Below, one piece after another: positions 25,384 to 34,964 of a stretch of DNA of 64,000 nt; the first letter of the stretch is position 1; each line of letters starts with the position of its first letter. The notes beneath the pieces were generated by a model. It did no database searches, was not told the origin of the DNA, and saw only the letters and a program-made list of their open reading frames with translations. The DNA comes from an uncultured Oscillospiraceae bacterium. GTDB lineage: Bacteria; Bacillota; Clostridia; Oscillospirales; Oscillospiraceae. The translations under genes were made by a program, and so were the position numbers. The stretch spans positions 1-64,000 of the forward strand of contig CANQFV010000006.1 of the NCBI GenBank assembly GCA_947599875.1. The letters are read 5' to 3'.

Positions 25384-27206
25384 GGATTATCCCTCCCTCT
25401 CATGGCTTTCCCTGTCCCGGAGTCCTTGGTAAAGGCGCAGATCCCCGTGAGCAGGGGCGTGGCGTAGATCACCGGCAGGGCGTAGCGCACCCCGTTGACG
25501 GTGTAGGTGGGGCCGCACAGGCAGATGAGGATCCCCAGCACCGAGGGCAGCAGCAAAAACAGCCGCTTCTTATCCCGCCCGGCCAGGGCCGCAAGGACAA
25601 AGTACAGCGTCACCCATGTGTGGAACCCCGCGCTCCCCAGGAGCATCAGTCCGGGGGCGGACTCGAACAGCGCCACATAGTCGTTTAAAAGTCCCTTCAG
25701 CCCCTTCAGGGCCTCAGGCTCATGAAATATCAGCTGATCCATATTCCAGGTGCCGGTGTAGAACACCAGATTCCGGGCGTTGGGGTAGTAGTAGCCGCAG
25801 GCGTTTGCCAAAGTTGCCTGAAAATAGTCCCCCGGGTGCCGGAAAAACTGCTTAAACCAGACGCCGAAGTACCGAATAAGCCCCTGCGTATCCCCGTGAT
25901 AGGTGCTTTTTACCGGGTCGCTGAGATCCGGATCGTACAGCTCCGGCAGGGCCTCAACGTCCAAAACCCCGCCAATAACAGCCCTTTCCTCCTCCGTCAC
26001 ATCATCCGGATGATCCCGGAGATACCGGGCCGTCTGCTGAAAAGGCACCGACAGCGCCTCCGCCACCGATCCCGCCGGAATGTCCAGGGCCGGGAGGAGC
26101 AGCTTCTGATAGCCCACGTTCAGAAGGCACGGCACGATCAGCGCCAGGGCCAACCGCCCCAGGCCACGGCCCCGGCGGACAATCGCCGCCACGGCCAGGA
26201 TCAGGGCGCAGGGGATCAGCACATACGCCCCGTTGCTGCGCAGAAGGCACAAGAGGAGGCCGGACGTCCCCAGGGCCAGGAGCCGGCCCGGCCGGGGCCG
26301 GGTGTGGAGGCACAGGGCCAGGAGGGTGATAAGCAGCACCGTCACGGCGGAGAAGAGGGCGTCCTTCAGCACCGAGGTGAGATACCCGGAGAAGATGGTG
26401 GCCAGGGAATAGACTGCCAGGCACACCGCCTGCCAGCCCCGGGAGACGCCAAGCTCCTCAAGGGCGGGGATGGTGTAGGCCAGGACGGCGGAGCATACCG
26501 CCGCCTGGAACAGGACAAACAGGAAGACCCCCACATCCCAGGAGCCGAACACCGCCTTCCCCAGCCAGACAAAGCTCCCCATCAGCATGGAGGAGAAGGG
26601 GGGCCAGTGGGCGGTCATGGGCCGGAAGCCCAAAAACTGCTCCATCTGGTAGTAGGCGTCGTACTCGATCCCGGCGGGGTAGCGTATGAGGGCGAAGGGG
26701 AGCCAGCACAGGAAGATGACGGCCCAGGAGATCAAAAAGGGGTGATTCCGGAGGGGCTTGGGGAATTTCGGCTCCCAGGCGGCCAGGGCCCTGGCCGCCC
26801 CCTTCACCCACCGCAGGGCCGTGGCTGTGAAAAAGAGAAGCCCCGTATAGGTCACGGCGGACAGGAGGATATTGATCTTCCGGCCGAAGAGGATGCCCCA
26901 CCCCTTTGTGGCGTTGAAGGCGTACCCCAAAAGCCACAGCAGGGCCACAGCGGCGGCGTACACATACTCCCACCCCCTGAGGGCGGGCCGGGGCGCCCTG
27001 AACACCGCCAGGAGGATCGCCGCGGCCAGGGCCGTATTCAGAAGGTCGTAGGGGAACAGCTGGAAAATAAGATTCCTGATGCCCCACTCCCCGCCCAGGG
27101 ACGAACCGGCGGCGTACTGCAAAACATCGCCGGATAAGATCCGCACCGCGGCAAAGATCAGCGCCGCCTGAAAAACAGGCCAGACGTACTTCATCCGTTT
27201 TGTCAA
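25380..27206 (-). CDS. Large polytopic membrane protein, DUF6020-like
   Basis: 608 aa with about 13 membrane helices. A TTG start is used because GGGAGGAG lies at the right distance; an ATG four codons later is too far from it. Between helices lies an outer loop with RYPAGIEYDAYYQMEQFLG and MTAHWPPFSSMLMG, reminiscent of GT-C glycosyltransferases where acidic residues sit after a helix. Family assignment is by appearance only. The position between two GT2 genes and GtrA supports a role as a sugar or polymer transferase using a lipid-linked donor. Confidence 0.72.
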   Translation of the reverse strand: MTKRMKYVWPVFQAALIFAAVRILSGDVLQYAAGSSLGGEWGIRNLIFQLFPYDLLNTALAAAILLAVFRAPRPALRGWEYVYAAAVALLWLLGYAFNATKGWGILFGRKINILLSAVTYTGLLFFTATALRWVKGAARALAAWEPKFPKPLRNHPFLISWAVIFLCWLPFALIRYPAGIEYDAYYQMEQFLGFRPMTAHWPPFSSMLMGSFVWLGKAVFGSWDVGVFLFVLFQAAVCSAVLAYTIPALEELGVSRGWQAVCLAVYSLATIFSGYLTSVLKDALFSAVTVLLITLLALCLHTRPRPGRLLALGTSGLLLCLLRSNGAYVLIPCALILAVAAIVRRGRGLGRLALALIVPCLLNVGYQKLLLPALDIPAGSVAEALSVPFQQTARYLRDHPDDVTEEERAVIGGVLDVEALPELYDPDLSDPVKSTYHGDTQGLIRYFGVWFKQFFRHPGDYFQATLANACGYYYPNARNLVFYTGTWNMDQLIFHEPEALKGLKGLLNDYVALFESAPGLMLLGSAGFHTWVTLYFVLAALAGRDKKRLFLLLPSVLGILICLCGPTYTVNGVRYALPVIYATPLLTGICAFTKDSGTGKAMRGRDNP

Positions 27207-27267
27207 ATCGGTCTCCTCCCCTCCCCCGGCGCGGGGTCATTTCCCGGAAAAAAGCTTACTCGTTCTC

Positions 27268-28590
27268 TCACCGGGTGATCCCCTTGATCCGGATCTTGTA
27301 GTAGGCGGACATATAATTGTTGGGCCAGGCGGACGCGCTGTCCCTCAGATCAACAAGGCCCTGATAGGCGCTGTACTTGGTGGCGGGCCGGATCAGCTGC
27401 AGGGCGATCTCCTCCTGGCCGTCCTCCCGGGCCTCGGCAATGGCCGTCTCCCGGGCCGACCAGCCGGTGTGGGTGTTCCAGATGTCGTAGGTGCCGTTCA
27501 CCAGCGCCAGGGCGGTGACCACCGCCAAAACGGCTCCGGCGCAGGCGCACGGTTCCGCCGCGCCGGCGCGGAGAAGTCCCGGGATCAGCACGGCCACGGC
27601 CAGGATCAGCAGAGTCGCGGTGGTGCAGAAGCACCGGCCGGGGTAGTAGCTGGCCACGGCCAGCATATAATTGGCCGCCACGGCCCCGAAGGCCAGGACA
27701 GCGGACAGTGTCAGCCGGCCGGCGTCCAGCTTCCGGATAAGTCCCAGAGTCTCCGCCGCGGCCCAGGCGGCCAGGAGCGGCAGGCCGTAGGTCTTGATCG
27801 TCGCGGTACACGCGTTGATGCGCTCCAGAAAACCGGCCAGATCCATCTGCGTGCTTTTTGCCCCCAGCTCCGCCGGCATGGACAGCATCAGCGCGTACCC
27901 CGCCGCCGCAAGGACAAGGGGGGCGATGAGCCAGGTTCTCAGGCCCGTCTTCTTCACAAGCCTGCCCAGGAGCAGCAGGAGCGCGGCCAGGAGGACGCAG
28001 ATAAAGGAGGTGACCTCCGTATACATCCCAAGAGGCAGGGCCAGAACGCAAAAGAGGAGCTTCCTCCAAAGGGGCGTCTCCGTCCCCGCCCCGTCCTCAA
28101 ACCGCAGAATATAGGGGCGCAGGAACAAAAGCCCGAAGAAAAGCCCCCACAGATAGTTGACGGAACCTATCTGCCACAGGGCCACCTGGCCGAAGGCGGG
28201 CAGGCAGTACCAGAGTGCGCAGAATATGGCCGCCAGCAAAAGGGCGTTTTCGCCCCGATTCCGGACGGCGAGCCTGTACATCAGGAACACAAGGCCCGAG
28301 AACACCCCGGCGTTGACCAGGTCAAAAACCGGCTTGGGCCACAGCATAAAGAGCTGTCCCAGCCCGTGACTGACAAGCCTTCCGTTCATCACCCGGGCGT
28401 GGGTGGCCATCGAGGGGAATATGTCCCACACCGACCTGATCCAGTCCTGGGTCTTAAAGCTTATCCTGTAGGCAAAGTCGTCAGCCGCGTAGTGCGTCAG
28501 GAGGTTTAAGAGGAGCATAAAGGCCCAAATGACCCCCAGGAGCAGGTACACGACTCTTTTCGACGAATTGATCCGTTTCAGCTTATCCAC
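27268..28590 (-). CDS. Polytopic membrane protein, DUF6056-like, paralog 2
   Basis: 440 aa, GTG start, about 11 membrane helices. It shares with the protein at 21976-23325 the blocks AADDFAYR, NGRLVSHGLGQLFMLWPK, FGQVALWQIGSVNYLWGLFFG, LALPLGMYTEVTSF and ASYYPGRCFCTT, so the two arose by duplication. The acidic pair after helix 1 and the long C-terminal outer domain suggest a GT-C-like transferase, but this is inference. It lies between two predicted transferase genes in one transcript. Confidence 0.8.
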   Translation of the reverse strand: MDKLKRINSSKRVVYLLLGVIWAFMLLLNLLTHYAADDFAYRISFKTQDWIRSVWDIFPSMATHARVMNGRLVSHGLGQLFMLWPKPVFDLVNAGVFSGLVFLMYRLAVRNRGENALLLAAIFCALWYCLPAFGQVALWQIGSVNYLWGLFFGLLFLRPYILRFEDGAGTETPLWRKLLFCVLALPLGMYTEVTSFICVLLAALLLLLGRLVKKTGLRTWLIAPLVLAAAGYALMLSMPAELGAKSTQMDLAGFLERINACTATIKTYGLPLLAAWAAAETLGLIRKLDAGRLTLSAVLAFGAVAANYMLAVASYYPGRCFCTTATLLILAVAVLIPGLLRAGAAEPCACAGAVLAVVTALALVNGTYDIWNTHTGWSARETAIAEAREDGQEEIALQLIRPATKYSAYQGLVDLRDSASAWPNNYMSAYYKIRIKGITR

Positions 28591-28621
28591 AGCTCATTCC
28601 CCCTGTCTCCGCCGGCCCGGC

Positions 28622-29539
28622 TCACCGGCCGCACTCCCTGGAAACGAGATAGCGGGGCCTGCCCAGGCTCCGGCGGTAGATCCTGCCCAGGTAGTAGCCC
28701 GCGATCCCCAGGCCCGCGAGAAGCAGGGCGATGCCCAGGACGGCAAGGCACCCCAGAAAGATCAGCCAGCCGCCGGGGCTGCGACCCAGGACGGCGTACA
28801 GGATGCCGGTGAGGACGGCGGCGAGGGCGAAGATCACGGCAAAAACCGTGACCAGCTGCATGGGCGCGGTGGAGAAGGCCGTAACCGACGATATGGCGTA
28901 GCGGACAAGGCTCCGGAAGGACCACTTGGACTGTCCGGCCGTCCGCTGGGCCACGTCAAATTCCACCTGCGTCCTCTCAAACCCCACGAAGGCCGTGAGG
29001 CCCCGGAAAAAGACCTCCTCCTCCGGGAAGGAGAGCAGCGCGTCCACCACCTTCCGGTCAAGGAGCTTGAAATCCGAGGAGTGCTTCATATCCAGCTTCG
29101 CCAGGCGGGAGATCAGGGCGTAAAAGCCCCCGGCGCACAACCTGTGCAGGGCGGACTCCTCCCCCCTGCCGCGCTTCACGCCCTCCACCACCTGAAAGCC
29201 CTGCTCCCACAGGGCGAACATCCGGGGCAGAAGCTCCGGCGGGTGCTGGAGGTCGCAGTCCATCACGGCCGCGCATTCGCCCCGCGCCCGGGAGAGGCCC
29301 GCGAAGATCGCCCGATCCTTGCCGAAATTCCGGGAGAAGCCCACTCCCCGGACGCCATCGTCCGCCTCATGGGCACGGAGGATGGACTCCCAGGTTCCGT
29401 CCCGGGAGCCGTCGTCCACGAAAATCAGCTCATAGGCGATCCCGGCGTCCCGGAGGACGCCGGCCACAGTCCGCGCCGCCTGCTCCACCGTGGCCTCCTC
29501 ATTATAGGCAGGTATGATAACCGAGAGAAGCTTGTCCAT
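28622..29539 (-). CDS. Family 2 glycosyltransferase, GtrB/DPM-like
   Basis: 305 aa. GT-A domain with SVIIPAYNEEATVEQAA, FVDDGSRDGTWE and the metal motif AAVMDCDLQHPPELLP, followed by SRNFGKDRAIFAGL and QRTAGQSKWSFRSLV, the standard layout of bactoprenol glucosyl- or mannosyltransferases. Two C-terminal membrane helices (about 232-256 and 263-290) anchor it. It follows the LTA-synthase-like gene and probably supplies a polyprenyl-phosphate sugar for the modification of a teichoic-type polymer. Confidence 0.93.
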   Translation of the reverse strand: MDKLLSVIIPAYNEEATVEQAARTVAGVLRDAGIAYELIFVDDGSRDGTWESILRAHEADDGVRGVGFSRNFGKDRAIFAGLSRARGECAAVMDCDLQHPPELLPRMFALWEQGFQVVEGVKRGRGEESALHRLCAGGFYALISRLAKLDMKHSSDFKLLDRKVVDALLSFPEEEVFFRGLTAFVGFERTQVEFDVAQRTAGQSKWSFRSLVRYAISSVTAFSTAPMQLVTVFAVIFALAAVLTGILYAVLGRSPGGWLIFLGCLAVLGIALLLAGLGIAGYYLGRIYRRSLGRPRYLVSRECGR

Positions 29540-29596
29540 TTCTGACCTTCCCCTCCGTCCAAACAGGCCCCGGTCTCCCCGGGGCCAGAATGCCCG

Positions 29597-31489
29597 TCAG
29601 TCCAGATGCCGGTAGTAGTCCGTATCCAGAATGGTGTCGTTTATCTCATACGTCCTGCGGACGTACACGTTCATGCGGTCAATGTCCTCCTGGGAGAGGC
29701 CGTCATTCCACACCACCGTGCCCTCCCTCACATACGTCCCGCCGGAGATCCACGTCCCGCCGGGGAAGATCACATACCCCTCGTACATGGGGTCAAAGGC
29801 GTCCCGGCCCATGACGCGCTCCGGGACGGGAAGTCCGAAGAGGTTGGCGAGGGTGGGGGTGATGTCCACGCTCCCCACGGTCTTGTCCACGGTCATCTTC
29901 CCCAGATCCCGGCTCCAGATGATGAAGGGGGTGCGCTGAAGGATGGAGCTGCCCGCCTTGACGGATTCCTCCAGCAGAAGCTGCTGATCCGACAGGGCGT
30001 AGGCGTAGTGGTCGGCGAAGGCCACGATCACCGTGTCGTCCAGAAGCCCGTCCTCCTCCAGCCTCCGGAGGAGCAGGGCGAACATGTCGTCCGTCAGGCG
30101 CGCCTTGGCCTTCAGAACCTGAAGCTCCGTCAGCTCCCCCTGGGCGTACTCCGGGTGGGCCGCCAGGGCGTCCTGGGTCAGGGGGTCGGTGTCGTCATAG
30201 GGCAGATGGGGGCTGTAGGTGATGACGAAATCCAGAAACGGCTCCGACTCCGTCATATCCCGGTAGAGGTCGTCGCACTCCAGCAAAAACCGGTCGTCCT
30301 CCCGGGTGACCTCAGGCCCGGAGTAGGCGTAAAACCCGTGGTATTCCTCATATCCGAAGGCCCCGTGCATAATGCCCCGGTTGTAGAAGTCCGGGTTGCT
30401 CCGGTGGTAGGACTCCGTCCGGTAGCCGGCCTGGGCGAAGAGATTCGCCAGGGACAGGGGGAAGGCGTTCCCCGCCAGTCCGTAGGCCGCGTTGGAGTTG
30501 GTGTACGGGTAGACTCCCACATGGGCGGCAAACTCCGTATTGAAGGTGTAGCCGTTGGCGTACTCCGGGGTGTACATCTGCTCAAAGCTCATCCCGTGTT
30601 CCCGGAGCCAGTAAAGCGCCGGGGTATCCTCCGGGGTGATCAGCCAGTCGTCCATGCTCTCCATCATCACCACGATCACGTTCTTCCCGGCGAGAAGTCC
30701 GGTCATCTGGTTGTCCTGATGGGCGGGGCGCTCGTCAAAATACGCGTCCACGGCCCGGATCCCCTCCGCCGTCCCGCCGGCGTTCAGGATCCCGGCGTGC
30801 TGCAAGGACAGCACCACGTTCTTAAATGCGTACTGGTACAGGCCCGTAAGCTCCATGTCCTCCGTGGAGTTGATAAACTTGTCGTATTCAAAGGCCATCG
30901 TGTTGTAGGAGTCCCAGCTGTCGTCCCTGTACTCGCCGTAAAGGCCCGGGGTGAGGCAGATGCCCGCCACGCTCAGGGCCAAAATTCCGCCCTTCACCCC
31001 CAGCTGCAGCCCGCCCTTCAGCGGGCGGGGAAAGAGGAGGATCCCCGCGACCCCCAGCAGAATCAGCGCCGCGATATGCGCCGCGAAGCGCAGATCCAGC
31101 ACCCGGGTCACATAGGTCAGGTAGTCGCTGCCCTCCCCGGCGTAGAGGAAATCGCTGAAATAGAGGAAGGAACCCATCAGCTGGTAGTACACATCCTGCA
31201 CCACGGCGAAGGTCGCCGAGACGAAGTACAAGATCCCGTAGACCACCCGCCCCCACGTCCGGTTGGGGATCACCAGGGCCGCCACGGAGAACAGCGCCGC
31301 CCAGCAGACCGTGAAGAGGATGGCCGGCCGGAAGAACAGGGGATATTTCCCGATGCTCCTTGTGACGTGCCGGATCCACAGATCCAGCGCCACGAAGGAG
31401 ACGAACACCAGCGCGGTTCCCACCGCGTCCCAGACGGCCCGGCGCCGCCTGGCGGCAAAGGGATTTTTGAGAGGACTTATCTTTTCCAT
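29597..31489 (-). CDS. Lipoteichoic acid synthase-like phosphoglycerol transferase
   Basis: 630 aa. Five N-terminal membrane helices (about 20-180) precede an extracellular sulfatase-fold domain. Residues matching the LtaS active site are Glu277 (VVMMESMDD, metal), Thr315 (NGYTFNTEFA, nucleophile position) and Asp493-His494 (AFADHYAYA, metal). The length matches LtaS-type enzymes. In the family these polymerise or transfer glycerol-phosphate from phosphatidylglycerol onto a glycolipid or other acceptor. It is first in a six-gene run with two GT2s, two large membrane proteins and GtrA. The exact polymer made is not known. Confidence 0.9.
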   Translation of the reverse strand: MEKISPLKNPFAARRRRAVWDAVGTALVFVSFVALDLWIRHVTRSIGKYPLFFRPAILFTVCWAALFSVAALVIPNRTWGRVVYGILYFVSATFAVVQDVYYQLMGSFLYFSDFLYAGEGSDYLTYVTRVLDLRFAAHIAALILLGVAGILLFPRPLKGGLQLGVKGGILALSVAGICLTPGLYGEYRDDSWDSYNTMAFEYDKFINSTEDMELTGLYQYAFKNVVLSLQHAGILNAGGTAEGIRAVDAYFDERPAHQDNQMTGLLAGKNVIVVMMESMDDWLITPEDTPALYWLREHGMSFEQMYTPEYANGYTFNTEFAAHVGVYPYTNSNAAYGLAGNAFPLSLANLFAQAGYRTESYHRSNPDFYNRGIMHGAFGYEEYHGFYAYSGPEVTREDDRFLLECDDLYRDMTESEPFLDFVITYSPHLPYDDTDPLTQDALAAHPEYAQGELTELQVLKAKARLTDDMFALLLRRLEEDGLLDDTVIVAFADHYAYALSDQQLLLEESVKAGSSILQRTPFIIWSRDLGKMTVDKTVGSVDITPTLANLFGLPVPERVMGRDAFDPMYEGYVIFPGGTWISGGTYVREGTVVWNDGLSQEDIDRMNVYVRRTYEINDTILDTDYYRHLD

Positions 31490-31530
31490 ATCTCTATTCG
31501 CCCCGAAAACAAATTCACCGGTTTAACGCG

Positions 31531-31559
31531 ATTATACCACCCGTGCCAACAGGTGTCAA
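31531..31559 (-). promoter_or_regulatory. Promoter of the surface-polymer cluster
   Basis: On the minus strand, TTGACA, a 17-bp spacer and TATAAT, a perfect consensus match, 42 bp before the LTA-synthase-like gene and just after the der stop codon. Confidence 0.92.
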
Positions 31560-31569
31560 CCGGAGAGGC

Positions 31570-32895
31570 TCACGTCTCCCGCTCCCCCCGCTCCCGGATC
31601 ACAAGCCGGATGGGCGTGCCCGTAAGGCCGAAGGTGGAGCGCAGCTGGTTCTCCAGATACCGCTGGTAGGAGAAGTGGAACAGCGACGCGTCGTTGCAGA
31701 AGACCACGAACGTGGGGGGCCGGACGCTGACCTGGGTCATGTAGAAGATCTTCAGCCGCTTGCCCTTGTCGGAGGGGGGCTGGACCCTGGCCTGGGCGTC
31801 CGCCAGCACGTTGTTGAGAAGGCCCGTGGTGATCCGCCGGTTGGCCTGCCGGTTCACCTCGTTGGCCAGAGCGAAGATCCGGTCCACCCGCTGCCCCGTC
31901 ACGGCGGAGACAAACAGGATGGGCGCGTAGGGCATGAAGGAGAGATCCCGCCGGATGTCGGCGCGCATCTTGTCCATCGTCCCGCCGTCCTTCTCCACCA
32001 GATCCCACTTGTTCACCAGGATGACGGCGGCGCGCCCCGCCTCGTGGGCCATGCCGGCCACCTTGGTGTCCTGCTCAGTGACGCCCTCCCGGGCGTCCAG
32101 CATGATGAGGCACACGTCCGCCCGCTCAATGGCGAGCTGCGCCCGCATGACGGAGAATTTCTCCACCCTGTCCTCCACGCGGGACTTCCGGCGCATACCG
32201 GCGGTGTCGATGAGGACGTATTTTCCAACCTCGTTTTCAAAGGGAGTGTCCACGGCGTCCCGGGTGGTGCCCGCCACGTCGGAGACGATGACCCGCTCCT
32301 CCCCCAGGATCCGGTTGACGATGGAGGATTTGCCCACGTTGGGCTTGCCGATGAAGGCCAGCTTCACCGCGCCGGCGTCCGTCTCCTCCTCGTCCCGGGG
32401 CGGGAAATATTTCAGACACTCGTCCAAAATGTCCCCCGTGCCGTGGCCGTGGAGGGCCGACAGGGCGATGGGGTCCCCCAGGCCCAGGGCGTAAAACTCG
32501 TAGATCTCCGGGTCCACCGGCCCCGTGGCGTCCATCTTGTTCACCGCCAGGACAACGGGCTTCCCGCTGCGCTGGAGCATATCCGCCACCTCCTGATCGG
32601 CGGCGGTGACGCCCGTGGTGATGTCCCCCACAAAGACCACCACCGTGGCGGTGTCAATGGCGATAAGGGCCTGCTCCCGCATAAAGGCCAGGATCTGGTT
32701 GTCCGTGTCCGGCTCGATGCCGCCTGTGTCCACGATGTCAAACGTCCTGCCCGCCCACTCGCAGGGGGCGTAGATCCGGTCCCGGGTGACGCCGGGGGTG
32801 TCCTCCACGATGCTCAGACGCTGACCGGCCAGCCTGTTGAATAAGAGGCTCTTGCCCACGTTGGGGCGGCCCACAATGGCAACTAAGGGTCTCAT
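31570..32895 (-). CDS. der: Ribosome-biogenesis GTPase Der (EngA)
   Basis: 441 aa from ATG 32895 (GGAGG upstream). Two consecutive G domains are visible: G1 GRPNVGKS near residue 9 with DTGG and NKMD, and G1 GKPNVGKS near 185 with DTAGM and NKWD. A KH-like C-terminal domain follows (KIFYMTQVSVRPPTFVVFCN). Der helps the assembly of the 50S subunit. It is well conserved and has no unusual features. Confidence 0.98.
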   Translation of the reverse strand: MRPLVAIVGRPNVGKSLLFNRLAGQRLSIVEDTPGVTRDRIYAPCEWAGRTFDIVDTGGIEPDTDNQILAFMREQALIAIDTATVVVFVGDITTGVTAADQEVADMLQRSGKPVVLAVNKMDATGPVDPEIYEFYALGLGDPIALSALHGHGTGDILDECLKYFPPRDEEETDAGAVKLAFIGKPNVGKSSIVNRILGEERVIVSDVAGTTRDAVDTPFENEVGKYVLIDTAGMRRKSRVEDRVEKFSVMRAQLAIERADVCLIMLDAREGVTEQDTKVAGMAHEAGRAAVILVNKWDLVEKDGGTMDKMRADIRRDLSFMPYAPILFVSAVTGQRVDRIFALANEVNRQANRRITTGLLNNVLADAQARVQPPSDKGKRLKIFYMTQVSVRPPTFVVFCNDASLFHFSYQRYLENQLRSTFGLTGTPIRLVIRERGERET

Positions 32896-32968
32896 GTCTT
32901 CCTCCAAATTGATAAATTCCCCAAATGGGGGCGGTGTCTCTGACGGATACTCTGCAAACGGGGCCGGT

Positions 32969-33517
32969 CTAATTGGCCCTGTCCATGATCTCCTTCGCCC
33001 TTTTCAGGATAGGCAGCTCCCTGTTGGCGATGAGATTTCCCAGCCTTGTGGATGAGCATCTGCCGTATTCCTCCACCGCCTCACGGTAGGACAGCCTCAG
33101 CGTTGACAGATGAAAGCTCTCGCTCTCCTCCCGGGTCAGATTTCTGCTCCCGAAGGAGGTTATTTTACAGAGGAAATAGTGGTTTAAATTGTGCCGGTGG
33201 ATCAGGTTGTAGTAGTCGCTGACCACCCCGATCTTGCACAGGACATCCACCTGGACGCCCAGCTCTTCTCTGAGTTCCCGCTTGACGGCGGAGATAAGGC
33301 TCTCCCCCGTCTCCACACCGCCTCCCGACGTCTCGATCAGGGTCGCCCTGCCGAATTCGTCGTCGCGGCGCACCCGCACAAAATAGGTATACCCCGCAGA
33401 GTCAAATACCACCGCCCTCGCGATCCGCCGGTCGTGGTCGATGTATTCCAGGGGCCACTGGGTATCAAACAGGTCAAGCCTGAGGATAGGCTCGCCGTCT
33501 ATTGGCTGATCGGCCAT
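32969..33517 (-). CDS. Nudix hydrolase
   Basis: 182 aa. The start at 33517 is favoured because the GGGGGG run sits six bases before it; an ATG at 33523 touches that run. The full Nudix box is present as GGGVETGESLISAVKRELREELGVQ, with the first glycine near residue 65. The C-terminal part is helical and Arg-rich. Substrate (nucleoside diphosphate linked to X) cannot be told from sequence. It lies between der and the DUF512 gene in the same direction. Confidence 0.9.
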   Translation of the reverse strand: MADQPIDGEPILRLDLFDTQWPLEYIDHDRRIARAVVFDSAGYTYFVRVRRDDEFGRATLIETSGGGVETGESLISAVKRELREELGVQVDVLCKIGVVSDYYNLIHRHNLNHYFLCKITSFGSRNLTREESESFHLSTLRLSYREAVEEYGRCSSTRLGNLIANRELPILKRAKEIMDRAN

Positions 33518-33592
33518 AAACATCCCCCCATCACAGGTATGCCGGCGCTGTTTTTTTAGGAATCGCCGATGGCTGAGGCGGCGCCGTCGCCT

Positions 33593-34900
33593 CTACGCCA
33601 AAAACACCTGCAAAAGCTGCTCTCCGCCGTTTTCCATCGGCGTCACCGGAACGCCCAGGGCGCGGCTCGCCTCCTCCACGGTGACGTCGTCCAGAAACAC
33701 GTCCTCCCCGTCCCGGAGCATACGGTTTGTGATGTACACCCGCTCCCCCAGGTCACGGGAGCGCAGCTGGGCGATCAGGTCTCTCCCCGTGATGAGACCG
33801 GCCACGTCGATGGTGTGGCCGAAGAAGTCGTTGACAATGGGGATGACCTCCACCCGGATGCCGGGATATTTCGTCCTCGCCAGGTCCCGAAGCTCCGTAA
33901 GCGTCCTGGCGGCGGAGACGCCGGTGGCGATGACGGCCCGGGTGCCCTTGGCGGGGGCGGAGCAGTTTTCCAGCGCCTCCTCAAAATCGGTGTGCAGGAG
34001 GCGGAGCATCCCCACGCCGTTTTCCAGCTGGGGGTAGCCCTCGTAAAAGTCGTCCGGGGGAATGGGCAGATCCGCCTTCAGGTACATTTCATCGGAGCAG
34101 AAGAAGATCCGGCTGCCCCGGCGCTTTAAGCACCGCTCCCCGAAGCGCTCCACCTGCTCCACGGTCTTTCTGGCCAGCTCCCGGTCAAAGGGCTTTAAGG
34201 GGAAAAGCCCCTCCCGGAATTTTGTCAGGCCCACGGGGATCACGGAGCAGCTGTTCACCTGGGGGGCGAGTCTTGCCAGCCTTCGCATGGTGCGCCAAAG
34301 CTCCCTGCCGTCGTTAAGGCCGGGGCAGCAGACGATCTGGCAGTTGAGCTGGATCCCGGCGCGGGCGAAGCGCTTGAGGATCTCCAGGCCCCGCCCGGCG
34401 TTTTTGTTCCCCAGCATCCGGCAGCGCAGCTTGGGATCCATCGTGTGGACGGACACGTTGATGGGGGAGATCTTCAGGTCGATGACCCGCTGCACCTCCC
34501 GCTGGCCCATGTTGGTCAGGGTCAGGTAGCTGCCGGTGAGGAAGCTGAGGCGCACGTCGTCGTCCTTGAAATACAAGGTCTCCCGCATCCCCGGGGGCAT
34601 TTGATCCACAAAGCAGAAAACACAGTTGTTGGCGCAGGAGCGGGCCGAGTCCATGAGGTACTCCTGAAAATCCAGCCCCGCGTCCTGCCCCGCCTCCTTG
34701 GCGACGGCGACGGTGATCTTCTCCCCGTCCCGCTCCAGGGTAAATTCGCTCTGGGCGTCGTAGGCGTAGTACATGTAGTCGAGAACATCCAGGATCCGGT
34801 TCCCGTTCACGGCCAGGAGCCTGTCCCCCGGTTTGATCCCCGCCCTCTCCCCCGGACTCCCCGGGGCCACGGATTGAATTCTGTTTCGTTCTCCCGACAC
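33593..34900 (-). CDS. DUF512 protein: PDZ plus radical-SAM-like domains
   Basis: 435 aa, GTG start with AAAGGGTGATC upstream. An N-terminal PDZ domain (about 8-70, SPGERAGIKPGDRLLAVNG) is followed by a radical-SAM-like domain with C-x3-C-x2-C in SCANNCVFCFVDQMPPGMR and later Cys-containing motifs (NCQIVCCPGLNDG). The C-terminal DUF512 region contains VNDFFGHTIDVAGLITGRDL. Homologs are common next to der in Clostridia, as here (one gene between), and in cyanobacteria. The reaction is unknown. Confidence 0.92.
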   Translation of the reverse strand: MSGERNRIQSVAPGSPGERAGIKPGDRLLAVNGNRILDVLDYMYYAYDAQSEFTLERDGEKITVAVAKEAGQDAGLDFQEYLMDSARSCANNCVFCFVDQMPPGMRETLYFKDDDVRLSFLTGSYLTLTNMGQREVQRVIDLKISPINVSVHTMDPKLRCRMLGNKNAGRGLEILKRFARAGIQLNCQIVCCPGLNDGRELWRTMRRLARLAPQVNSCSVIPVGLTKFREGLFPLKPFDRELARKTVEQVERFGERCLKRRGSRIFFCSDEMYLKADLPIPPDDFYEGYPQLENGVGMLRLLHTDFEEALENCSAPAKGTRAVIATGVSAARTLTELRDLARTKYPGIRVEVIPIVNDFFGHTIDVAGLITGRDLIAQLRSRDLGERVYITNRMLRDGEDVFLDDVTVEEASRALGVPVTPMENGGEQLLQVFLA

Positions 34901-34925
34901 GCTTGATCACCCTTTTCAAAGAAAT

Positions 34926-34956
34926 AACGGCGGGGTAAGCCCGCCGTCTTTCTCAA
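34926..34956 (-). terminator. Terminator after rpmF
   Basis: On the minus strand, GACGGCGGG/CCCGCCGTT hairpin with a CTTA loop, followed by ATTTCTTTG, nine bases after the rpmF stop. Confidence 0.6.
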
Positions 34957-34964
34957 GATCGCTA

